Shown one piece after another: positions 1-6,295 of a stretch of DNA of 9,623 nucleotides. This DNA comes from UBA9547 sp044349205 (GTDB taxonomy: Bacteria > Bacteroidota > Bacteroidia > Cytophagales > UBA9547). How positions within the stretch are numbered: the stretch's first letter is position 1; each line of letters begins with the position of its first letter. Location: assembly GCA_044349205.1 (NCBI GenBank), contig JBIKRJ010000083.1, forward strand, positions 1-9,623. The letters run 5' to 3'. The notes beneath the pieces are model-generated. The model made no database searches. It worked only from the letters and a program-made list of their open reading frames with translations, and was not told the origin of the DNA. Both the position numbers and the translations under genes were made by a program.

Positions 1-385
1 CCGAAATATCATTGACCATGGAAGCGCCTGCATCTAAAGCACACCTTGCCACTTCTGAACGAAATGTATCTATCGAAATATGGGCACTGGGTATTTCTTT
101 CAAAATAGCTTTTATGGCAGGTATCACCCTTTCCAATTCTTCTTCCTTTGAAATATGGAGCGCCCCCGGTCTAGAGGAATACCCCCCTACGTCCAGCCAA
201 GTAGCTCCTTCCGATATCATTTCAGATGCACTTGCAAGTATTTCTTTTTCAGAGGCTAAACGTGAATCTCCGTAAAAGGAATCGGGTGTTACATTCAAAA
301 TACCCATCACTCTTGGAGAGTCCAGTGACGTTATTTTTCCGCCTATATTCAAAGTAGGTTTGGTAGAAAATACACTATCTTTCAC
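1..385 (-). CDS. folP: Dihydropteroate synthase, 5' part (runs off the left edge)
   Basis: Dihydropteroate synthase joins 4-aminobenzoate to 6-hydroxymethyl-7,8-dihydropterin diphosphate in cytoplasmic folate synthesis. About 128 residues are visible; the C-terminal half lies outside the window. From the chosen start, residues 28-37 read GILNVTPDSF, the first pterin-binding signature; residues 65-75 read DVGGYSSRPGA, the second loop signature; residues 103-108 read ISIDTF; and the visible part ends with VNDIS. All are hallmark positions of the family. There is no ATG between the in-frame stop (401-403) and the core motif, so the start is GTG at 385 or TTG at 391. I prefer GTG because the resulting N-terminus (KDSVFSTKPTL) resembles family members as I remember them. 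It is divergent from the DUF1599 gene. Identity is very secure; the start is not. Confidence 0.95.
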   Translation of the reverse strand, partial: MKDSVFSTKPTLNIGGKITSLDSPRVMGILNVTPDSFYGDSRLASEKEILASASEMISEGATWLDVGGYSSRPGALHISKEEELERVIPAIKAILKEIPSAHISIDTFRSEVARCALDAGASMVNDIS

Positions 386-451
386 ACTCAAATGATTTTT
401 TTAAGCATTATTTTGCTTGTAATTTAGCATTTCAAAATTTATAATTTCACA
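386..451. promoter_or_regulatory. Divergent intergenic region with presumed promoters for folP and the DUF1599 gene
   Basis: These 66 AT-rich bases must hold the start signals of both diverging genes. On the plus strand TAATTTAG (420-427) is one mismatch from the Bacteroidota -7 consensus TAnnTTTG, and TATAATTTC lies at 440-448. I see no convincing -33 TTG at the right distance for either strand, and no strong Shine-Dalgarno sequence before either start, which is usual for this phylum. The region's role is inferred from gene orientation; the exact promoter boxes are weakly supported. Confidence 0.3.
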
Positions 452-1000
452 TTGGCGAATCAAACTGAAAACGAATACAAATCGGTGATAAGCCATTGCC
501 GGTCTTTGTTTGAAAAGAAAACTTTAGATTATGGCACCGCTTGGCGCATTATGCGCTTGCCTTCCATTACAGACCAAATTCTCATAAAAGCGCAGCGTAT
601 TCGCTCTATTCAAGAAAAAGGAACGCAGATGGTCGCCGACGACCTCAATTCTGAATTTATCGGAATAGTGAACTATTGCATCATTGCGCTTATCCAAATG
701 CAAATAGAAGAAAATACCCCGACTGAAATGGAAAAAACATGGATAATGAAACGATATGACGAGGAAAGCCAAAAAACGCTCGACTTGTTATTGCTCAAAA
801 ACCACGATTATGGCGAAGCTTGGCGAGAAATGAGGGTAAGTTCTATCACCGACATTATTTTAATGAAATTGCACCGAGTGAAACAAATAGAAGATAATGC
901 CGGAAAAACATTGGTTTCGGAAGGTCTCGATGCCAACTATCGCGATATGATGAACTATGCAGTTTTTGCCTTGATTCAATCGGGCTTTGTAGTAGCGTGA
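452..1000 (+). CDS. DUF1599 (nucleotide modification associated domain) protein with two domain copies
   Basis: This 182-residue, soluble, probably all-helical protein belongs to the DUF1599 family, widespread in Bacteroidota; I know of no proven biochemical function. It has two homologous halves. Residues 26-56 contain DYGTAWR, then SITDQILIKAQRI; residues 119-149 contain DYGEAWR, then SITDIILMKLHRV. Each is followed by a Leu/Asn-rich helix ending NYCIIALIQ or NYAVFALIQ. The acidic, aromatic and Arg positions are kept in both copies, which suggests two equivalent sites or a pseudo-dimer. The start is TTG at 452: the in-frame stop is at 425-427, no ATG precedes the first repeat, and the preceding helix (EYKSVISHCRSLFEKK) is needed by the domain. 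It lies upstream of the DoxX-like gene (48-base gap) and divergent from folP. Family assignment is confident; function is unknown. Confidence 0.85.
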   Translation: MANQTENEYKSVISHCRSLFEKKTLDYGTAWRIMRLPSITDQILIKAQRIRSIQEKGTQMVADDLNSEFIGIVNYCIIALIQMQIEENTPTEMEKTWIMKRYDEESQKTLDLLLLKNHDYGEAWREMRVSSITDIILMKLHRVKQIEDNAGKTLVSEGLDANYRDMMNYAVFALIQSGFVVA

Positions 1001-1005
1001 AAAAT

Positions 1006-1044
1006 GGATTTTAGCTTATTTTTGCAACAATTTTAGGATTTTAG
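1006..1044 (+). repeat. Paired 9-base direct repeat around the DoxX-gene promoter
   Basis: GGATTTTAG occurs at 1006-1014 and again at 1036-1044, exactly 30 bases apart, or about three helical turns. The copies flank the putative -7 box (1017-1024), and the second abuts the ribosome-binding region. The repeat is visible; an operator role is inference, and AT-rich sequence makes chance repeats plausible. Confidence 0.4.
1017..1024 (+). promoter_or_regulatory. Putative Bacteroidota-type -7 promoter element for the DoxX-like gene
   Basis: TATTTTTG fits the Bacteroidota sigma-ABfr -7 consensus TAnnTTTG exactly and ends 24 bases before the ATG at 1049. No clear TTG -33 element is found about 19-20 bases upstream, so the call rests on the -7 box and its position. 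If real, the DoxX-like gene can be transcribed apart from the DUF1599 gene. Confidence 0.4.
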
Positions 1045-1048
1045 AAGG

Positions 1049-2143
1049 ATGAAATACATTAATCAATTTTGTCGCTTTACCGTTGGAATTTTATTCATCG
1101 TTTCGGGGCTTATCAAATTGAACGACCCGATTGGTACCGCCATCAAAATGGAGGAATATTTCGAGGTTTTTGCCCATGACTTTCACCCCGTTTTCGAACA
1201 TCTTACCTCCGTTTCGTTACTTATCGCTATCACTATGTTAGTTGCTGAAGTGGTATTGGGGATTGCGGTGCTCATTTATTATAGAATGCAGCTTACAAGC
1301 TGGCTTTTGATGTCGCTAATCGTTTTCTTCACTTTCCTTACATTTTACTCGGCGTATTTCAACAAAGTAACTGACTGCGGCTGTTTCGGAGATGCCATCA
1401 AACTTACCCCATGGACTTCGTTTGGAAAAGATGTGGTACTCTTGGTGCTCATTACGCTTCTGTTTATTCAAAGAAGCAAATTACAACCTGCCTTTCAGAC
1501 CATTACCACAAATATATTGATGGCCTTGTCAGTGCTTTTTTCTCTGTACATCGCCTATTTTACCATCAACCATCTTTCATTTGTTGACCTGCGCGCTTAC
1601 AAACCAGGTGCCGACATTCGAAAACTTATGAAACCTTCGGCACCTATCCATTACTTGTACACATTGACGAAAGATGGCAAAGACTACGAGTTTACCAAAT
1701 ACCCAACCGACACATCGTATCATTACAAATCGATGGATATCATAAACAAAGAAGACCTTCCAAAAATTACCGATTATGCCATTTGGAACGATGAGTCTGA
1801 CTTTACCCAAGAGAGCCTAACAGGAAAAAAACTTCTTGTTTTTGTGCTTAAAACTCAAAAAAAAAGCACCAAAAATATTTCTAAAATAAACGAGTTAGGA
1901 CGAAAACTTGCCAAAAATGGGATTGAAACTTGGCTCGTAACCGCATCCGACTATGCTTCAATGTTGGACTTCAGAAACGAACATCAACTGGCTTTCCCAT
2001 TTTTTTATGCAGATGCGACAATAATCAAAACCGTAATTCGTAGCAACCCTGGCTTGGTGCTCATGCAAGACGGTATTGTGAGAGGAAAGTGGCACCACAA
2101 CGATGTGCCCGAAATAGAACAAGTTTTAGAGTCGCTTAAATAA
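1049..2143 (+). CDS. BT_3928-like DoxX/MauE-type membrane protein with C-terminal thioredoxin-like region
   Basis: This 364-residue inner-membrane protein has an N-terminal bundle of four to five hydrophobic segments (about residues 9-26, 53-77, 84-103, 127-140 and 146-164), as in DoxX/MauE proteins. Residues 109-115 read DCGCFGD, followed by PWTSFGKDVVLL. This Cys-X-Cys motif is characteristic of the MauE/DoxX branch and suggests thiol redox chemistry at the membrane. After the last segment comes a soluble part starting YKPGADIRKLM. Its final third (about 240-364) has a thioredoxin-like pattern: a strand LLVFVL, a helix, a strand ETWLVTAS, then NPGLVLMQDGIV, but no CXXC active site. The layout matches the Bacteroidota BT_3928 family, whose role is not established. 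AGAAGG abuts the ATG, too close for a normal Shine-Dalgarno. Its 3' end overlaps the convergent PLP-enzyme gene by 8 bases. Confidence 0.8.
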   Translation: MKYINQFCRFTVGILFIVSGLIKLNDPIGTAIKMEEYFEVFAHDFHPVFEHLTSVSLLIAITMLVAEVVLGIAVLIYYRMQLTSWLLMSLIVFFTFLTFYSAYFNKVTDCGCFGDAIKLTPWTSFGKDVVLLVLITLLFIQRSKLQPAFQTITTNILMALSVLFSLYIAYFTINHLSFVDLRAYKPGADIRKLMKPSAPIHYLYTLTKDGKDYEFTKYPTDTSYHYKSMDIINKEDLPKITDYAIWNDESDFTQESLTGKKLLVFVLKTQKKSTKNISKINELGRKLAKNGIETWLVTASDYASMLDFRNEHQLAFPFFYADATIIKTVIRSNPGLVLMQDGIVRGKWHHNDVPEIEQVLESLK

Positions 2144-3005
2144 TAGGCAATCGTCCTTGCAAACCACCTGTATGCAAGGCAATGATGCTTGTACCTTCTT
2201 CAAAAAATCCATTTTGAAGCATCTCAAATAGGCCATACATCATTTTTCCCGTATATACTTGTTCTAGAGGCACCTTGGTTTCATTTTCAAAATTTCGGAT
2301 GAAATCCAAAAGCTCATCCGAATATTTGGCATATCCACCAAAATGATAATCGGGCACTACTTTACATCCCGTCTTTTCTTCCAGTTCACCCCCTATTCCT
2401 TTCAGTACCGAAAAGCCCAACAATGCTTTTTTTATATCACTATTTTGTGCCAAACCTGCCAAAGTGGTACCAGTACCACATGCCACACAAAGAAAATCAA
2501 ACGGGACTTCTATTTCGGAAACAATTTCGGCACATCCTTTCATGGCCAATTGATTGGCACCTCCTTCGGGTAAAACAACGCAAGAAGGATATAGGCGTAA
2601 AATTTCAAGCACATCTTCACAAGTTTCTTTCATGCGATATGCGCTGCGCGAAACAAAATACAATTTCATGCCCATTTCGATACAAAATTGCAAAGTGGCA
2701 GATAAGAATTGGGGCTTTTCACCTCGCACAATACCTACTGTTTTAAAATCAAATTCTTTTCCAGCCGCTGCCACAGCATGCAAATGGTTAGAAAAAGCGC
2801 CACCGAATGTAACAATCCCCTCTTGACCCGATTTTTGTAATTCAACTAAATTGTATTTGAGTTTGCGCCATTTATTGCCCGAAATAACAGGGTGCAACAA
2901 ATCATCGCGCTTCAGATACAAGGCTATCCTTTTTTTTTTCAAAAAAGGAATATCCAATTTTTGCAAAAGGGACTTACTTTCATAAAAAACTGATAGATCT
3001 TTCAT
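2136..3005 (-). CDS. PLP-dependent enzyme, ACC deaminase/D-cysteine desulfhydrase family
   Basis: This 289-residue cytoplasmic fold-type II pyridoxal-phosphate enzyme belongs to the group containing 1-aminocyclopropane-1-carboxylate deaminase and D-cysteine desulfhydrase. YLKRDDLLHP (30-39) precedes SGNKWRKLK (42-50), where Lys45 is the expected Schiff-base lysine. GGAFSNH (68-74) is the substrate/carboxylate loop, CGTGTTLAGL (about 175) binds the PLP phosphate, and the C-terminus carries HTGGLQG. Which substrate it uses cannot be read from sequence, and many Bacteroidota copies are only generically annotated. I start it at ATG 3005; TTG at 3011 is possible and adds two residues. It is slightly short for the family (usually 300-340). 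It follows the HAD gene by 10 bases as the last gene of the dxr group. A 10-base A run lies in its 5' part (2930-2939). Confidence 0.85.
   Translation of the reverse strand: MKDLSVFYESKSLLQKLDIPFLKKKRIALYLKRDDLLHPVISGNKWRKLKYNLVELQKSGQEGIVTFGGAFSNHLHAVAAAGKEFDFKTVGIVRGEKPQFLSATLQFCIEMGMKLYFVSRSAYRMKETCEDVLEILRLYPSCVVLPEGGANQLAMKGCAEIVSEIEVPFDFLCVACGTGTTLAGLAQNSDIKKALLGFSVLKGIGGELEEKTGCKVVPDYHFGGYAKYSDELLDFIRNFENETKVPLEQVYTGKMMYGLFEMLQNGFFEEGTSIIALHTGGLQGRLPII
2928..2948 (-). repeat. 10-base A tract inside a short palindrome in the PLP-enzyme gene
   Basis: On the coding (minus) strand the sequence is CC, six T, G, ten A, GG. The first eight bases can pair with the last eight (CCTTTTTT with AAAAAAGG), leaving a five-base loop. 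It encodes Pro-Phe-Leu-Lys-Lys-Lys-Arg around residues 20-26. The frame is intact through the run here. The tract is directly visible; any role in slippage is inference. Confidence 0.9.
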
Positions 3006-3015
3006 TTCCAAAGCA

Positions 3016-3729
3016 TTACGCTTTGTATTCCTGTATCGTATTGTCGTGGTAGCGATACATCACAAGAATTCTTTCTTTACGATGTTTCAAAAAATCGACG
3101 TATTCCGAAGAAAAATGAATGCGTTTGGCAATCGTTTGGTCGTACCAACCCGTTATACCCAAAAGAAATTCACACGCTTCGCGAATGGCAGTTTTGCCGC
3201 TTTCGCTTGCAGTTACATAATCGCATATCCGATTTTCAATTGCATATCTTTCAAACAAGGGATTGCTTTTTCGATGAATTAAAACGCGAAGTGCACAATC
3301 TTTTGCCATGGGCACATCTAAAATATCGTCGTAAAAACAAATCATATCCTGAGCATGTATGCCATAATGCTTGGAAATGTGTTCGATGGCTTTGCTTTTG
3401 TCCAATGTTTCTAAATACAGCGCCGTAAAATGCTCTCGTTGCGCAATGGCTTGTGCCGACACATTTTTCAAACCCGAAACGATAAAAACATGTGGTACAT
3501 TACCCGTTTTCAACCACAAAGCAAATCGCAACATGTTGATTCCCATTGAATCAATTTCACTAAAAGGGCTTAGTACATTTTCTCCTTTCCAACCTTCATT
3601 GAACACTCCGTCCCAATCAAAAACCAGAGCCTTAATTCCTGCCATCTTTTGCGGAAATTTCGATTCATCGGCAATAATTTGGGCACCATTTAGTCGAAAA
3701 AGTTCAGCTGTGTCCTTTGGTGTGTACAT
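3016..3729 (-). CDS. KdsC-like HAD-superfamily hydrolase
   Basis: This 237-residue HAD phosphohydrolase resembles the capless KdsC (3-deoxy-D-manno-octulosonate-8-phosphate phosphatase) branch. Motif I is FDWDGVF, with nucleophile Asp38 and Asp40. The following FSEIDSMGINMLRFAL matches the KdsC segment after motif I. Motif II is VFIVSG (Ser85), motif III is in DKSKAIEH (Lys111 or Lys113), and motif IV is YDDILDVP (Asp134, Asp135, Asp138). ESGKTAIREACEFLL matches the KdsC C-terminal helix. It differs from KdsC, usually about 170-190 residues, by about 30 extra N-terminal and about 40 extra C-terminal residues, and by Tyr in place of the usual Gly before the motif IV Asp pair. A sugar-phosphate substrate is plausible but unproven. 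The start is fixed: a TAA lies directly before the ATG. It follows rseP by 12 bases. Confidence 0.75.
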   Translation of the reverse strand: MYTPKDTAELFRLNGAQIIADESKFPQKMAGIKALVFDWDGVFNEGWKGENVLSPFSEIDSMGINMLRFALWLKTGNVPHVFIVSGLKNVSAQAIAQREHFTALYLETLDKSKAIEHISKHYGIHAQDMICFYDDILDVPMAKDCALRVLIHRKSNPLFERYAIENRICDYVTASESGKTAIREACEFLLGITGWYDQTIAKRIHFSSEYVDFLKHRKERILVMYRYHDNTIQEYKA

Positions 3730-3741
3730 TTAACAAGGATA

Positions 3742-5055
3742 TTACATGAATATTTTGACCAAATCGTTGTAAAAGGCAAAAACCATTAAAGAGAGCAAAA
3801 TAGACATGCCCGCATACTGGGCAATCTCAAGAAAACGGTCAGAAGGCTTTCTTTTAGTAAAAATCTCGTAAAGCAAAAAAACCACATGCCCACCGTCTAA
3901 AGCAGGTATTGGCAATAAATTCATGAGCGCCAGCACCATAGATATCATCCCAGTAAGCAACCAAAAACGAGTCCAATCCCAAACATTCCCAAACACTTGT
4001 GCAATGCCTATTGGGCCACTTATGGATTTGCTCGCCGAAATTTCGCCGGTTGCTACTTTGGCCAAACCCCTCACATTATCAATCACGATAGAAAAAGCTC
4101 TTTGGGTACCAAGTACACAAGAAGTGGCCAAACTATGGTGTAGCGTGTCGAATTTCAGCAACGTATTGGGCATAAAACCAATTTTTGCATCGGCGGTGGT
4201 AATGAGCGGGATCCGAAGTGTATCGTTCTGCCTCGATACAAGCAATTGAATTGCTGTATTTTTCCTAGTTTTCAGGTAGACCTGCAATTCATGAAAATAA
4301 TGGATTGGGGTAGAATCGATTTGCAAAATTTTATCCCCTCTTTTCAAACCAGCTTTTTGACCAGGGTTGTTGGGAATCAGTTCTCCTATTTCGAAAGGAA
4401 AAACAGGGTCTAAAAATTGTGGGTATTTCTTCTCATCTGCCAACTTCTCGAGCAAATTGCCGGGTATAGGTATATCCAATATTTTGCCATTGCGACTTAC
4501 AGTGTAGTAACTATTGGAAGCAAAAAACACGTCTTGATTGCGCAAGTCATCGAATGCGTTGTAGTCTTTTCCATTTACTTTCAGAATTTTATCGCCTGTT
4601 TTTAGCCCAATTTCCTGAGCTAAATCGTACGCCACTATCCCATATTTTGCTTCCGATTTAGGCAAGGTAACTTCGCCCGAAATGTAAGTGAGTACGATAA
4701 ATATCACTATGCCCAGTATCGCGTTTACAGTAACTCCTCCCACCATCACAATCAGGCGTTGCCATGCTGGCTTGCTACGAAATTCCCATGGCTGAGGTGC
4801 TTCTGAAAGTTGCGACTTGTCCATGCTCTCGTCTATCATTCCGCTAATTTTCACAAAACCTCCCAAAGGAATTGCCCCTATGCCATACTCGGTTTCACCA
4901 AAACGGCGAGAGAAAAGTTTGGGAGGAAAGCCAATAAAGAATCTTTCGACCCTCATGCCAAAATACTTGGCTGGCAACATGTGACCCAATTCATGCAAGC
5001 CTACCATTATCGACAGACTTAAAATAAGTTGGGCGGTCATTACTAAAATATCCAT
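3742..5055 (-). CDS. rseP: RseP/site-2 family intramembrane zinc metalloprotease
   Basis: This 437-residue inner-membrane protease cuts membrane-spanning substrates within the bilayer; in E. coli RseP releases sigma-E by cleaving anti-sigma factor RseA and clears signal-peptide remnants. HELGH at 21-25 supplies two zinc-binding His and the catalytic Glu22 in the first membrane segment. LLPIPALDGGH (380-390) supplies the third zinc ligand, Asp387. IPLGGFVKISG (62-72) and the second membrane segment VGGVTVNAILGIVIFIVL (105-122) are typical. Two PDZ domains lie between: about 130-200 (GLKTGDKILKVNGK) and 215-290 (AGLKRGDKILQIDSTP). SGPIGIAQVFG (about 346-356) and a C-terminal membrane segment follow. 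Length matches the family. It lies 17 bases after dxr, a pairing common in Bacteroidota. Its local substrate cannot be inferred: no anti-sigma gene is in the window. Confidence 0.95.
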   Translation of the reverse strand: MDILVMTAQLILSLSIMVGLHELGHMLPAKYFGMRVERFFIGFPPKLFSRRFGETEYGIGAIPLGGFVKISGMIDESMDKSQLSEAPQPWEFRSKPAWQRLIVMVGGVTVNAILGIVIFIVLTYISGEVTLPKSEAKYGIVAYDLAQEIGLKTGDKILKVNGKDYNAFDDLRNQDVFFASNSYYTVSRNGKILDIPIPGNLLEKLADEKKYPQFLDPVFPFEIGELIPNNPGQKAGLKRGDKILQIDSTPIHYFHELQVYLKTRKNTAIQLLVSRQNDTLRIPLITTADAKIGFMPNTLLKFDTLHHSLATSCVLGTQRAFSIVIDNVRGLAKVATGEISASKSISGPIGIAQVFGNVWDWTRFWLLTGMISMVLALMNLLPIPALDGGHVVFLLYEIFTKRKPSDRFLEIAQYAGMSILLSLMVFAFYNDLVKIFM

Positions 5056-5072
5056 ACTACTATTTGGGTAAG

Positions 5073-6254
5073 TTATTTTGCCAACAGGGCAAACAATCTA
5101 AGATTTTCTTCCGCCAGAATGCGCGTTTCTTTGTCGGTATCGATATAATCTTGCAGTGTTGGCTTTTTGATATAACTTATTTTGCCCATGCAAAATTCAA
5201 TCAAGTCCGACATTTCAAGAAATCCTATCTGATCGTTCAAAAAAGCATTCACCGCTATTTCGTTGGCAGCGTTCAATATACAAGGCATATTTCCCGCTTT
5301 GTTCATGGCTTCATAGGCCAAATCCAAATTCCTGAATGTATTGCGGTCGGGCAATTCAAACTGTAAATTCATGCAAGCGTTCAATTCCATTCGTGGAAAA
5401 GTGCTGGGCAATCTGTTGGGATACCCAATGGCATACAAAATGGGAAGTTTCATGTCGGGAAGTCCCATTTGGGCTTTCACAGAACCGTCACAAAATTGCA
5501 CCATCGAATGTACTATGGATTGCGGATGTACCCACACTTCTATTTGATTAGACTTCAAACCAAAAAGCCACTTTGCCTCAATTACTTCCAATCCTTTGTT
5601 CATCAACGAAGCCGAATCGATGGTAATCTTTGCACCCATATCCCAATTTGGATGCTTTAATGCTTCCTTTTTGGTCACTTTAGACAACTCTTCTATTCCT
5701 TTACCTCGAAAAGGCCCTCCTGAAGCGGTTAGAATAATTTTTTCAATTGGGTTGTGAAATTCCCCTACTAGGCATTGAAAAATAGCCGAATGTTCAGAAT
5801 CGACCGGATAAATGTTCACCCCTTTTTCGTTAGCCAATCGGGTAATGATGTCTCCGGCCACAACCAGTGTTTCTTTGTTGGCCAAAGCAATAGATTTGCC
5901 CGCTTCAATGGCTTTTACAGTGGGTAGCAAACCAGCATAACCCACCATGGCAGTCAAAACAATGTCTACGGTATCCATCTGAACAGCCCATTCTATTGAT
6001 TTTTGACCACTGTACACCTTTATTCCCAGAGGCTGGAGGGCTGCAGAAACCATTTCATAAGCATTTTCATTGCCTATTACTACCAAATTGGGTTTGAACT
6101 CAGCCGCCTGTTTTATCAACAAATCGGCATTGTTGAGAGCGGTAAGAACTTCTACTTGAAAACTATCTTGATTTTGGCGTACTACATCCAAGGTTTGTGT
6201 TCCTATAGAACCAGTAGAACCCAGAATGGCAATATGCTTTTTCTTCTTTTCGAT
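5073..6254 (-). CDS. dxr: 1-deoxy-D-xylulose-5-phosphate reductoisomerase with a non-canonical start
   Basis: Dxr rearranges and reduces 1-deoxy-D-xylulose 5-phosphate to 2-C-methyl-D-erythritol 4-phosphate using NADPH and a divalent metal, the committed step of MEP isoprenoid synthesis. Counting from ATC at 6254 gives 393 residues, a normal length. GSTGSIG (12-18) is the NADPH loop, NKETL is at 126-130, and the metal ligands are in VDSEHSAIF (Asp152, Glu154) plus Glu223. ASGGPFR is at 177-183, SASLMNKGLEVIEA begins at 214, and HPQSIVHSM at 244. Starting at TTG 6191 would remove the NADPH loop, so the gene must begin upstream. The open frame reaches back to a TAA at 6309-6311, yet no ATG, GTG, TTG or CTG occurs before the loop. 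ATC at 6254 gives a typical IEKKKKHIAILGSTG N-terminus; ATT at 6233 is the other option. It heads the dxr-rseP-HAD-PLP enzyme group. Confidence 0.93.
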   Translation of the reverse strand: MEKKKKHIAILGSTGSIGTQTLDVVRQNQDSFQVEVLTALNNADLLIKQAAEFKPNLVVIGNENAYEMVSAALQPLGIKVYSGQKSIEWAVQMDTVDIVLTAMVGYAGLLPTVKAIEAGKSIALANKETLVVAGDIITRLANEKGVNIYPVDSEHSAIFQCLVGEFHNPIEKIILTASGGPFRGKGIEELSKVTKKEALKHPNWDMGAKITIDSASLMNKGLEVIEAKWLFGLKSNQIEVWVHPQSIVHSMVQFCDGSVKAQMGLPDMKLPILYAIGYPNRLPSTFPRMELNACMNLQFELPDRNTFRNLDLAYEAMNKAGNMPCILNAANEIAVNAFLNDQIGFLEMSDLIEFCMGKISYIKKPTLQDYIDTDKETRILAEENLRLFALLAK

Positions 6255-6268
6255 GGTAAAAAATAAAC

Positions 6269-6289
6269 ATGGGTTTAAACAAAACCCAT
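6269..6289 (-). terminator. Hairpin with T-rich tail between the TerC gene and dxr
   Basis: An 8-base perfect stem (ATGGGTTT with AAACCCAT, loop of 5) begins 6 bases past the TerC stop codon. On the minus strand it is followed by GTTTATTTTTT. This looks like a weak Rho-independent terminator for the TerC gene. The stem has only three G-C pairs and the T tract is interrupted, so it may instead be an mRNA structure in the dxr leader; it ends 14 bases before the likely dxr start. No separate dxr promoter is obvious after it. Confidence 0.5.
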
Positions 6290-6295
6290 AAAACT

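Noticed and set aside
12..275. Plus-strand 87-residue frame at the left edge
   Set aside because: It is the antisense of folP, whose minus-strand frame carries the pterin-binding signatures.
2155..2179. Inverted repeat CCTTGCA/TGCAAGG as a terminator of the DoxX-like gene
   Set aside because: The loop is 11 bases, no T tract follows on the plus strand, and the sequence is constrained by coding for the C-terminus of the PLP enzyme. Kept only as a note in the overlap finding.
2343..2826. Three overlapping plus-strand frames opposite the PLP-enzyme gene
   Set aside because: They overlap each other in different frames and are antisense to a gene with clear catalytic motifs; no domain or start signal supports them.
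2930..2939. Frameshift or pseudogene in the PLP-enzyme gene at the A tract
   Set aside because: The frame continues through the run into the YLKRDDLLHP and SGNKWRKLK motifs, and all later motifs are in frame.
5073..6191. dxr as an N-terminally truncated gene starting at TTG 6191
   Set aside because: The same frame continues upstream and encodes the GSTGSIG NADPH loop, so the gene is full length with an unusual start.
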